This document shows positions 26,042 through 32,634 of a stretch of 40,638 nt of DNA, one piece after another. The stretch's first letter is position 1, and every line of letters starts with the position of its first letter. The translations under genes and the position numbers were made by a program. The DNA comes from an uncultured SAR86 cluster bacterium (GTDB lineage: Bacteria > Pseudomonadota > Gammaproteobacteria > Magnimaribacterales > AG-339-G14), in the NCBI GenBank assembly GCA_902528485.1, contig CABZTA010000005.1:1-40638 (forward strand). Direction: 5' to 3'. Under the pieces are notes generated by a model. That model was not told the DNA's origin. It saw nothing but the letters and a program-made list of their open reading frames with translations, and did no database searches.

Positions 26042-26950
26042 ATGGGAAGATTAAATGGCAAAATTGCTGTTGTAACAGGAGCAGGTCGAGGTATCGGTAA
26101 AGAAACAGCTCTTTTTTTGGCAAAAGAAGGAGCAAAAGTCGTCGTTAATGATCTAGGGGGTAATACCGATGGTACAGGCGGTACTCAAATTGCAGATGAA
26201 GTAGTTGAAGAAATTAAAGCTGCAGGCGGAGAGGCAGTTGCAAATTATGACAGCGTCTCTGATTTTGCTGGTGGACAGAATATCTTCCAGACAGCTCTAG
26301 ATACTTTTGGTGGAATGGATATTCTCATCAATAACGCAGGGATTTTAAGAGATAAAACACTTTTTAATATGGAAGAAAATGATTGGGATCAGGTTATAGC
26401 CGTTCACCTTAAAGGTCATTTTAATTGCACTAAACCATTTGCCTCTTACATAAGAGAAACTAATAGGATGGACTGCAGAATTATTAATATGTCATCGGTT
26501 TCTGGGTTGTATGGAAATTTTGGGCAAACTAATTACGGTGCCGCAAAGGCAGGCATTGCCGGTTTTACAAGAAGTCTCTCTTTTGAAATGACTAAATATA
26601 AGTGCACTGTAAATACAATCTCTCCCGGAGCAGCTACCAGAATGACCATTGACTTAATTAAAGCTGCAGGCAGAGATGTAGATACAAACGATTGGAAACA
26701 AGGGCCGCAACAATTAGCTCCTGTAATAACATGGCTTTGTTGTGATGAGGCATCAGATGTTACGAATCAGATCATACATGTGCAAAACGGAACGGTAGGC
26801 ATAATGCAGCAACCTGCAGTAATTGAATCTTTTTTATCTGATGAATTATGGTCTCTTGATCAATTAGACAGAGTAATAGGCTCTCTTGTGGAGACCAAAA
26901 AAAATCATGATTCTGAGATTCAAAAGAAAGCAGAACCAAAAAAATCTTAA
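26042..26950 (+). CDS. SDR family dehydrogenase, 17-beta-HSD type 4-like
   Basis: The 302-aa short-chain dehydrogenase has the cofactor motif TGAGRGIG (12-19), an Asp after the second strand (VVVNDLGG) favouring NAD, NNAG (97-100), Ser151/Ser152 and the catalytic YGAAK (Tyr165, Lys169). The [12 protein letters not shown] insert is typical of the peroxisomal multifunctional enzyme 2 / 17-beta-HSD4 group, which oxidises 3-hydroxyacyl-CoA in beta-oxidation of branched or steroid side chains. A good Shine-Dalgarno (AGGGAG) precedes the ATG. Its stop overlaps the convergent HD-domain gene by 4 nt. Confidence 0.93.
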   Translation: MGRLNGKIAVVTGAGRGIGKETALFLAKEGAKVVVNDLGGNTDGTGGTQIADEVVEEIKAAGGEAVANYDSVSDFAGGQNIFQTALDTFGGMDILINNAGILRDKTLFNMEENDWDQVIAVHLKGHFNCTKPFASYIRETNRMDCRIINMSSVSGLYGNFGQTNYGAAKAGIAGFTRSLSFEMTKYKCTVNTISPGAATRMTIDLIKAAGRDVDTNDWKQGPQQLAPVITWLCCDEASDVTNQIIHVQNGTVGIMQQPAVIESFLSDELWSLDQLDRVIGSLVETKKNHDSEIQKKAEPKKS

Positions 26951-27519
26951 CTAGCTTTGTAGATAGATTTTTTAGTTTGAGAAAGAACATTCCTTAGCAT
27001 AGGAATAAAAGTCTCAATGGGTTCGGTATCGTATTCAGGGTCAAATGAATTCTGATCGTATTTTGCACAAAACTCTGCACAATCTTTCCAATGAGGATTG
27101 TCTTTAAACTTATCTCTCATATTTTTGTCCAATCCTAGAAAGTCAAAAAAGTAGTATCCTTGAAAAATTCCGTGATGTTTGAGGATCCAATAATTTTTAT
27201 CGGAAATGAATGGTTCAAGCATAGTTGCAGCAAAGTCAGCATGGTTTGCTGGCGCTAAAGTATCTCCAATATCATGAAGAAGCGCACAAACAATGTATTC
27301 TTCATCTCTCCCATCGCGCAAAGCTCTTGTAGCAGTTTGCAAACAATGAGTATATCTATCAACCGCAAAACCTCCATGATCGCCCTTCAATAGGTTCAAA
27401 TGTTCGATCATCCTTTCAGGAAGATTGACACTATGTTGCATGCTAGCTTCTGCGATTATTTGATAATCTTCAGCCGTGCCTTTAGTCATGGTTGTAAATT
27501 TTGCTAATTTTTCAGACAT
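26947..27519 (-). CDS. HD-domain protein, PhnZ/MIOX-type oxygenase-like
   Basis: The 190-aa protein has the HD core ALLHDIGD with His82-Asp83, an upstream His58, then His93, His115 or His116, and Asp155 in CAKYD. This H-HD-H-H-D set, with the 24-residue spacing from His58 to His82, matches the six ligands of mixed-valence diiron oxygenases such as PhnZ and myo-inositol oxygenase. It differs from the four-ligand set of simple HD phosphohydrolases. The extra substrate histidine of PhnZ is Asp86 here, so the substrate would differ. A Shine-Dalgarno (GAGGT) is correctly placed. No phosphonate gene is adjacent. A phosphohydrolase role remains possible. Confidence 0.8.
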   Translation of the reverse strand: MSEKLAKFTTMTKGTAEDYQIIAEASMQHSVNLPERMIEHLNLLKGDHGGFAVDRYTHCLQTATRALRDGRDEEYIVCALLHDIGDTLAPANHADFAATMLEPFISDKNYWILKHHGIFQGYYFFDFLGLDKNMRDKFKDNPHWKDCAEFCAKYDQNSFDPEYDTEPIETFIPMLRNVLSQTKKSIYKAS

Positions 27520-27562
27520 ATTTGTACCTCACATACCCATTTTACTAATTTTTAAGAATTTT

Positions 27563-27748
27563 TCATATTTTTAGCTTATTTTTATCTTTTCTGAAGTGAA
27601 GATAATAAATCTCTGGTATTCCTAAAAGATTAAAGACCAACATAAAAATAAACCAATAACCTTCTTTTGCTTGAGCAGCTTTCCAGCATGCTTTGGCCGT
27701 CCAATATATTTCCCATAAAGATAAAAGTATCACCGAAACGATAAACAT
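27563..27748 (-). CDS. Small DUF5652-like membrane protein
   Basis: The 61-aa protein has two hydrophobic segments (about 2-20 and 30-49). Motifs ALWxxPLWKAARxxxxxWFI-type (here YWTAKACWKAAQ, YWFIFMLVFNLLGIPEIYYLHF) are characteristic of DUF5652 small membrane proteins. Function is unknown. Its own ATG lacks a Shine-Dalgarno. A GGAAG box 17 nt upstream is better placed for a 9-codon overlapping ORF at 27730-27759. It lies 43 nt upstream of the HD gene, same strand. Confidence 0.75.
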   Translation of the reverse strand: MFIVSVILLSLWEIYWTAKACWKAAQAKEGYWFIFMLVFNLLGIPEIYYLHFRKDKNKLKI

Positions 27749-27759
27749 AACTTTTTCAT
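27730..27759 (-). CDS. Possible 9-codon leader ORF (MKKLCLSFR)
   Basis: An ATG at 27759 follows AAGGAAG with 6-7 nt spacing and opens nine codons ending in TGA. It overlaps the start of the DUF5652-like gene in another frame. It may serve to load ribosomes that re-initiate at 27748. It could equally be chance, since nothing beyond the Shine-Dalgarno supports it. Confidence 0.25.
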   Translation of the reverse strand: MKKLCLSFR

Positions 27760-27837
27760 TTTAATCTTCCTTCATTTCGCGGTCCATTGAATCTCTTATA
27801 AATAAATATTTCCATCAGTCATCCCTCATTGTCAGAC

Positions 27838-27873
27838 AAAGGGAAGGTTCTCGTCATTGTTTTCCTTCCCTTT
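27838..27873. repeat. 10-bp perfect inverted repeat in divergent intergenic region
   Basis: AAAGGGAAGG at 27838-27847 is mirrored exactly by CCTTCCCTTT at 27864-27873 with a 16-nt loop. It lies between two divergent small-protein genes (starts at 27748 and 27900) in a 151-nt gap. There is no U-run, so it is not a standard terminator. An operator or a leader hairpin for the plus-strand gene is plausible. Confidence 0.6.
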
Positions 27874-27899
27874 ACGCTTAAATAAGTAATAATTTACCT

Positions 27900-28202
27900 A
27901 TGACTATTAGAGAACTATTCAATGGTTTGATTGACACCGAAATACTGACATTAGTTTATATAGCGTGTGGTTTAGTTTTTTATGGCATCTATTCCAGATT
28001 CATTATTGATATCTTCACATCAATATCTAAAAGTTGGGAAGAATGGCTAAGTGTAAAACTAGATTTGGATAATCCATCTTTAGTCAGACAAACATTGATG
28101 TTCTTTCCCCATCTATTTTTATACTTCATACCTGGTTTGCTAGGTTTAATAGCTTGGATGGCACCAATTTTCTTTTTCGTTTGGTTATTAATAAAACCTT
28201 AG
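27900..28202 (+). CDS. Hypothetical two-span membrane protein
   Basis: The 100-aa protein has hydrophobic segments near residues 15-40 and 67-97, separated by a charged stretch containing SWEEWLSVKLDLDNPSLVRQ. I do not recognise the family. No clear Shine-Dalgarno precedes the ATG, but no better in-frame start exists, and composition (balanced hydrophobic spans, a final positive residue) looks like a real membrane protein. It converges on the small-protein operon with a 3-nt gap. Confidence 0.65.
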   Translation: MTIRELFNGLIDTEILTLVYIACGLVFYGIYSRFIIDIFTSISKSWEEWLSVKLDLDNPSLVRQTLMFFPHLFLYFIPGLLGLIAWMAPIFFFVWLLIKP

Positions 28203-28205
28203 TAT

Positions 28206-28448
28206 TTATTCTAACGGCAGATTAGGAAGATTATCACCTATGACACCAAACTCTTTTATAAATTCAGACTCTGATAATCTTGTGCCATCAATAAAAAAAT
28301 CTTTAACTTGATCTGGGGTAGCTTCTCTCCAGCCTTCATGCTCTTTGAGTACACGCAAAATAAAACCTTTGCTTTTCTCTGGCGTAATATCAACTATGAC
28401 AGCTGCAGAATTTTCCCAGTAAAAATATAATGTTTCTAAATTTTCCAT
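28206..28448 (-). CDS. Hypothetical 80-aa acidic protein, last gene of the small-protein operon
   Basis: From the ATG at 28448 this encodes 80 aa (MENLETLYFYWENSAAVIVD...). A GTG at 28457 would add three residues, and neither start has a strong Shine-Dalgarno. There is no signal peptide or membrane span. The protein looks soluble, with an alternating N-terminal strand and a helical region (EATPDQVKDFFIDGTRLSES). I cannot assign a family. It follows the 40-aa membrane protein by 15 nt and probably relies on coupling for translation. Confidence 0.65.
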   Translation of the reverse strand: MENLETLYFYWENSAAVIVDITPEKSKGFILRVLKEHEGWREATPDQVKDFFIDGTRLSESEFIKEFGVIGDNLPNLPLE

Positions 28449-28463
28449 AGATTTCACTTTGTT

Positions 28464-28586
28464 CTAATAAGCTTCTCTACAACCTAATTCAAATAGATAA
28501 CAAGAATTTTGAAATAAATAGATGATCAAAAGTAACGCCAAAATAAATCCAGAAACTATAAAACACTTTTTAACAAAATCGTTCAT
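28464..28586 (-). CDS. 40-aa single-span membrane protein, paralog of the upstream 48-aa protein
   Basis: An ATG at 28586, preceded by AGGGAGAAGTGACAT (a strong Shine-Dalgarno with about 7-nt spacing), opens 40 codons. The product has a short charged start (MNDFVKKC), one membrane span (about 9-25) and a C-terminal tail with two cysteines (Cys29 and Cys36). It aligns with the protein encoded just upstream: FVKKCFI/FVIKCLI, LLIIYLF/LIVIYIV, then C-x5/6-GxC. The layout suggests a periplasmic or cytosolic tail with a cysteine pair. No named family is recognised. A longer plus-strand frame over this stretch is a shadow. Confidence 0.7.
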   Translation of the reverse strand: MNDFVKKCFIVSGFILALLLIIYLFQNSCYLFELGCREAY

Positions 28587-28605
28587 ATGTCACTTCTCCC
28601 TAGTA

Positions 28606-28752
28606 CTAGAAAGATGGGATATAAATATTACATTCTCCAAAGATATTAAGAATGCAAGGATCAACTATGTAGATAACTATCAAAGTAAATACAAAAAGCA
28701 TTCCAAAAAATATCAAACACTTAATTACAAATTTTTTTAAATCCTTATCCAC
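28606..28752 (-). CDS. 48-aa single-span membrane protein (GTG start)
   Basis: A GTG at 28752 is the only usable start after an in-frame TAA. The 48-aa product reads as a charged start (MDKDLKKFVIKC), one long span (about 8-30) and a tail with Cys33 and Cys41 (DPCILNIFGECNIYIPSF). It is related to the 40-aa protein encoded 19 nt downstream: the span, the first cysteine in FVxKC and the two tail cysteines all line up. It begins 17 nt after the stop of a 55-aa two-span protein, so it belongs to the same run. The Shine-Dalgarno is weak. The paralogy is the main support for it being real. Confidence 0.65.
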   Translation of the reverse strand: MDKDLKKFVIKCLIFFGMLFVFTLIVIYIVDPCILNIFGECNIYIPSF

Positions 28753-28769
28753 TTTTCTAATTAATTAAC

Positions 28770-28937
28770 CTAGTCCATAACTATTGCAACGATGGCAAAG
28801 AAAACCAAGCCAAAGAAAGCAAAGCCAACAACCAAATTTGCAACCAACGACAAAAGGTCTTTTAATTTATCTCCGCCAAATATCTGTGCGATAAAGAGTG
28901 CCAATATTGGTATGCCAATCAAAACCCATAATTCCAT
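28770..28937 (-). CDS. 55-aa two-span membrane protein
   Basis: An ATG at 28937, with AAGGG about 11 nt upstream, opens 55 codons. The protein has two hydrophobic helices (about 3-20 and 32-53) joined by GGDKLKDLLS, with a hairpin topology likely. No family is recognised. Spacing of 28 nt to the upstream secreted protein and 17 nt to the next small protein fits an operon. Codon use and the clean alternation of hydrophobic and charged segments argue for a real gene. Confidence 0.65.
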   Translation of the reverse strand: MELWVLIGIPILALFIAQIFGGDKLKDLLSLVANLVVGFAFFGLVFFAIVAIVMD

Positions 28938-28965
28938 TTCAGTTAATTCCCTTTAGGACCAAAAC

Positions 28966-29358
28966 TTATCTCATTGAGTTGAAGTCACTTTCACAAAAGT
29001 AGTTGTTAAGCAACATCAAACCATAAGCTGTAGAAACTTCTTCTTGGTAGAAATCTTTTCCTAACTCAGATTTCCACAATGGTGCGATAGTTGGACCAGT
29101 GTCTTTTACATACATATGGGTCATAGCGATATGATATTTTGCATCGTATCTTTCAAACGGTCCGCAGAAAAGCTTATCTTTAAATTTATCTTGTGCCATA
29201 GAATTCATTACTAAAGCCCCCGACATAAGACCAGAAAAATAAATTTCTGTTTCATCAGGATAGCCAGAATCTCGCATTTCCATAAAATCTTTTATGGAAA
29301 GAGTTGAGGAAAAGTTACTCATGAATAATAAAGTCATAATAATTATTAAATTTTTCAT
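28966..29358 (-). CDS. Secreted small protein, Rap1a/Tai-like
   Basis: I start this at the ATG at 29358 (130 aa), which gives a clean signal peptide (MKNLIIIMTLLFMSNFSSTLS) and has GAGGG about 13 nt upstream. A longer frame needs a TTG start. The mature part has EIYFSGLMSGALVMN, a cysteine in LFCGPF and another near the end (NNYFCESD). Size, signal peptide, the YxxGxxxA helix and the two cysteines resemble Rap1a/Tai-type periplasmic proteins, which are immunity proteins in some species, but this match is tentative. It is the first gene of the small-protein operon, downstream of the tRNA-Ala flank. Confidence 0.75.
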   Translation of the reverse strand: MKNLIIIMTLLFMSNFSSTLSIKDFMEMRDSGYPDETEIYFSGLMSGALVMNSMAQDKFKDKLFCGPFERYDAKYHIAMTHMYVKDTGPTIAPLWKSELGKDFYQEEVSTAYGLMLLNNYFCESDFNSMR

Positions 29359-29605
29359 GATTATATTTAACCCTCTACACAAAGGTACTGTCTAGCACTT
29401 ACCTTGTGGGTGTATTCGCGAGTTCGGTCTTTTTGTAGGCACACTTCTCAAATATTGAGTTAAACCATCTAAAAAGAAGGAACGATATAGGAATGGATAA
29501 AACCCTTTGTGAACTGCTAAATCGCAGTCAAAAAGTACACCAGAACCCTCTATATAACCAAATATTCTAGGTTTTCAAAAACCCTTTGAAATCATTAGTT
29601 TTTAA

Positions 29606-29629
29606 AGTGGGACTCAAAGTGTGACTCAA
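29606..29629. repeat. Tandem 12-bp direct repeat near tRNA-Ala
   Basis: On the plus strand AGTGGGACTCAA is followed directly by AGTGTGACTCAA (11 of 12 identical). Short direct repeats of this size beside a tRNA resemble arm-type integrase sites. That reading is inference. Confidence 0.6.
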
Positions 29630-29632
29630 GTT

Positions 29633-29674
29633 AGGGTTTCAAATAGTCAGAAAACCTTGATCTACTGAAACCCT
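29633..29674. repeat. 9-bp inverted repeat downstream of tRNA-Ala
   Basis: AGGGTTTCA at 29633-29641 is mirrored exactly by TGAAACCCT at 29666-29674 across a 24-nt loop. It begins 19 nt beyond the tRNA 3' end. Without a U-run it is a poor intrinsic terminator. Confidence 0.55.
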
Positions 29675-29692
29675 TATACTTATTGGGATATT

Positions 29693-29768
<76 letters not shown>

Positions 29769-29860
29769 GTTTATATAGTTTATTCAGTTACTTTACTATT
29801 TTTGAATATTTTTTGCTTGGGTGTGGATATGATAAATTATTACTGCGTGAGGAAATAAAA

Positions 29861-31747
29861 ATGCAAAATTATTCTTTTGATCCAGGTCAACTAAGAGATA
29901 AATACAGACAAGAAAGAGATAAACGGCTTCGAGATGACGGGAATGATCAATATCAAGAAGTAAGCGGTGATTTTTCTTATTTCGTTGATGATCCCTATAT
30001 TAATGAAGAAATTGAAAGGCAGGCTTTAACTGATACTTATGAAATCGTAATCATAGGTGGTGGTTTTGGTGGTGTTCTCGCTGCATCTAGACTTAAAGAA
30101 GCCGGGTTTTCTGATTTTAAAATTATTGAAAAAGGCGGTAGCTTTGGTGGTACTTGGTATTGGAATAGATATCCGGGAGCATCATGCGATATTGAATCCT
30201 ATATCTATTTTCCTCTGCTTGAAGAAACTGAGTTTATTCCTGGCAAAAAATACACTAACGCACCCGAAACTTTAGAATATTTTGATGTTATTTCAGAGAA
30301 ATTTGGATTAAGCGAGCATGCTATTTTCCAAACTGAAGTCAACGACGTCAGATGGAAAGATAATGAAAGACTTTGGGAAATAAACACTAATAAGGGAGAT
30401 AAGATTAAGTGTAACCATGTTGTTCATGCTAACGGCCCTCTTAATCGTCCTAAATTGCCTGCAATAAATGGCATTAATAATTATAAAGGACATACTTTTC
30501 ACACAAGCAGATGGGACTACGAATATACCGGCGGTTCATCGAAGGGAAATTTATCAAATCTTAAAGATAAAAGGGTTGCAGTTATTGGAACAGGTGCAAC
30601 TGCAGTGCAATGCATTCCGCATCTAGCAGAATCAGCAAAACAACTTTATGTCTTTCAAAGAACTCCATCATCGATTGATGAAAGAAATAACGTCGATACC
30701 GATGAGAATTGGTTTCTAAATCAATCTCCAGGATGGCAAACGAAAAGAAGAGAGAATTTTGAAGGATTTTTAACAGGTAACGTAAATGGTAAAGACTTAG
30801 TGAATGATGGTTGGACTGAAGTGTTTCGAAGGATATTAGGAGCATTACTAAATAACGGTCCGTCAAAATTTAGAATCTTTCTGTGGACTCTTGGCTCTGT
30901 TTTTTCAAAAAAATTATATAAAGAAGGTTTAAGAGCATACCTGCAAGGAAAATTTATGAGCTACGTTGGTCTTAGCAATTTAGCGAAACAAGTCGAAATG
31001 GCTGATTTTGAAAAAATGGAACAGATTAGATCAAGAGCCGATAGTGTCGTTAATGATCCAAAAACAGCTGATTCCTTAAAGCCCTATTATCGTCAATTCT
31101 GTAAACGTCCATGTTTTCACGATGAATATTTATCTGCTTTCAATAACGAAAACGTTGAATTGGTTGATACCGACGGTCAGGGAATCGACACTATTTCTGA
31201 AAAAGGGATAATTTTTGGTGGAAAGGAATACGAAGTTGATTGCATCATTTTTGCTACCGGATTTGAGGTAGGAACCGAATACACCAGAAGATGTGGGTAT
31301 GAAATTTATGGGAAAGAAGGAGTAAGTATTTCTGATAAATGGAAAGATGGACTTTCAACATTCCATGGCATGCATACGAGAAGTTTCCCAAATTGTTTCT
31401 TTTTTGGCCCTCAACAAGGTGCTTTTACTGCTAACTATACTCATTCGCTAGATGAACAAAGTATTCATCTTTCTTACATACTCAAGAAGATGAAAGAGGA
31501 TAAATTGACCTTCGTGGAGGCATCTGAACATGCTGAAAAAGATTGGGTTGAAAAAATAATCCGTAAATCGCGCGACATGAAAGAATTTAGGGAAAATTGT
31601 ACTCCGGGTTATTACAACAACGAAGGTAAACCTGATCTTCAGCCCCAGAATAATCCTTATGGTGGAGGCCCATTGGAGTTTTTCAGTATAATGCGTAAAT
31701 GGCGAAAAGAAGGAAATTTAGAAGGTTTGGAAGTCTCTGGAAATTAA
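29861..31747 (+). CDS. Baeyer-Villiger flavin monooxygenase
   Basis: I choose the ATG at 29861 (628 aa) because AGGAAATAAAA places a Shine-Dalgarno 8 nt upstream. The longer frame starts 48 nt earlier without one. The protein has an FAD Rossmann motif (IGGGFGG, 65-71), the segment GGTWYWNRYPGASCDIES typical of class A enzymes, the Baeyer-Villiger fingerprint FKGHxFHTSRWD-like (YKGHTFHTSRWDY) and an NADPH Rossmann motif (GTGATAVQ). It inserts oxygen next to a ketone, giving an ester or lactone. The long N-terminal extension resembles steroid and cycloalkanone monooxygenases. Its stop overlaps that of the convergent TauD gene by 4 nt. Confidence 0.93.
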   Translation: MQNYSFDPGQLRDKYRQERDKRLRDDGNDQYQEVSGDFSYFVDDPYINEEIERQALTDTYEIVIIGGGFGGVLAASRLKEAGFSDFKIIEKGGSFGGTWYWNRYPGASCDIESYIYFPLLEETEFIPGKKYTNAPETLEYFDVISEKFGLSEHAIFQTEVNDVRWKDNERLWEINTNKGDKIKCNHVVHANGPLNRPKLPAINGINNYKGHTFHTSRWDYEYTGGSSKGNLSNLKDKRVAVIGTGATAVQCIPHLAESAKQLYVFQRTPSSIDERNNVDTDENWFLNQSPGWQTKRRENFEGFLTGNVNGKDLVNDGWTEVFRRILGALLNNGPSKFRIFLWTLGSVFSKKLYKEGLRAYLQGKFMSYVGLSNLAKQVEMADFEKMEQIRSRADSVVNDPKTADSLKPYYRQFCKRPCFHDEYLSAFNNENVELVDTDGQGIDTISEKGIIFGGKEYEVDCIIFATGFEVGTEYTRRCGYEIYGKEGVSISDKWKDGLSTFHGMHTRSFPNCFFFGPQQGAFTANYTHSLDEQSIHLSYILKKMKEDKLTFVEASEHAEKDWVEKIIRKSRDMKEFRENCTPGYYNNEGKPDLQPQNNPYGGGPLEFFSIMRKWRKEGNLEGLEVSGN

Positions 31748-32577
31748 CCGGCAATAGTTATTCTGTGTAAAAGTCTATCGTGTCCGTCATAACCGCCCTC
31801 AGCCATATGCATTACGGATCTGTTATCCCACATTAACAAAGTATCCTCATCCCATTTATGTCGGTAGATAAACTTGTCTTGAAGGATATGCTCATACAGG
31901 GAACTTAAAATAGTTCCAGCTTCCATATCATCCTTATCATCTATGCCAACGGTATATACGGGATTAACAAACAAGGTTTCTAAGTTAGATTCATTATGTT
32001 TTTTTATGACGGGATGTTTTTGAGTTGCCCTAGCCTCTTTGCTGGTAACAATATCCATTGATCTTTCTTCTGATTCAGTAGCGTAAAAGCCATTATCAGC
32101 ATACGGAAGCATGGCGCTGTGAATGCCAGATAAGCTCTTCACTTGCTCCCTTAGGGTTAAGCTTAGCTCACTACAAGCATCTTTAGTTGATGCAAAAAGA
32201 GTATCGCCACCCATAGGAGGAATTATTTTTGAGTATAAGAGAGTCATTGCCGGTGGATTATTCAAAAAGGACCAGTCTGAATGCCAAGTACCGCCAAATG
32301 GGGACGTCTTTTCTTTTTTAGACCTTTTTACCTCAACAATATGATTATGTTCTGGCATTGCTCTTAAATAGGGATCTTCTCCGTAGTCACCAAAGTATCT
32401 AGCGAACCTTGCAAATTCTTCATTTGTTAATTTTTGATTTGGAAAAAAAACTACTTGATTATCTATCCATACATTTCGAATCTGAGATATTTGATCAACG
32501 GTGAGTTCTGCAGATAAATCGATATTCTCAATCATGGCACCGAAAGAATAAGATTCGAGTTTTTTAGTGACTTTCAT
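31744..32577 (-). CDS. TauD/TfdA-family 2-oxoglutarate dioxygenase
   Basis: The ATG at 32577 gives 277 aa and the usual TauD start (MKVTKKLESYSFGAMIENIDLS). A frame 36 nt longer adds an atypical hydrophobic tail. The Fe(II) facial triad is visible: WHSDWSF supplies His99 and Asp101, and MHMAEGGYDG supplies His257, with the 2-oxoglutarate arginine at RITIAG (about 272). Family members hydroxylate taurine, alkyl sulfates, phenoxy herbicides or carnitine precursors, releasing CO2 and succinate. An alkylsulfatase-like gene 4 kb away makes a sulfur or alkyl-ester substrate possible. It is divergent from the reductase gene across 57 nt. Confidence 0.92.
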   Translation of the reverse strand: MKVTKKLESYSFGAMIENIDLSAELTVDQISQIRNVWIDNQVVFFPNQKLTNEEFARFARYFGDYGEDPYLRAMPEHNHIVEVKRSKKEKTSPFGGTWHSDWSFLNNPPAMTLLYSKIIPPMGGDTLFASTKDACSELSLTLREQVKSLSGIHSAMLPYADNGFYATESEERSMDIVTSKEARATQKHPVIKKHNESNLETLFVNPVYTVGIDDKDDMEAGTILSSLYEHILQDKFIYRHKWDEDTLLMWDNRSVMHMAEGGYDGHDRLLHRITIAG

Positions 32578-32634
32578 TTGCCTAAATAGTAACTTTAATG
32601 AGCAAATATACAAAATTTTAATTGCGGAGAATAA

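Larger units (their letters stand above)
29383..29692. other. 310-nt non-coding stretch at the 3' side of tRNA-Ala
   Basis: No convincing gene is present. Going outward from tRNA-Ala it holds a 9-bp inverted repeat (29633-29641 with 29666-29674), a tandem pair of 12-mers (29606-29629) and several GGGTTT-type words. A 64-codon minus-strand frame lacking a start codon (around 29395-29590) is also open here. It must contain the promoter of the small-protein operon. The pattern could be a decayed attachment region, but no integrase is left. Confidence 0.5.

Noticed and set aside
28522-28740. 72-aa plus-strand frame
   Set aside because: It overlays the two minus-strand 40- and 48-aa genes, which have a strong Shine-Dalgarno (for the 40-aa gene) and mutual paralogy. 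The plus frame has no ribosome site and an odd composition.
29395-29590. 64-codon open minus-strand frame beside tRNA-Ala
   Set aside because: It has no ATG, GTG or TTG near its beginning and no recognised homology. It could be a decayed gene end or chance.
29813-29860. Longer N-terminus for the Baeyer-Villiger enzyme
   Set aside because: No Shine-Dalgarno precedes it, whereas AGGAAATAAAA precedes the ATG at 29861.
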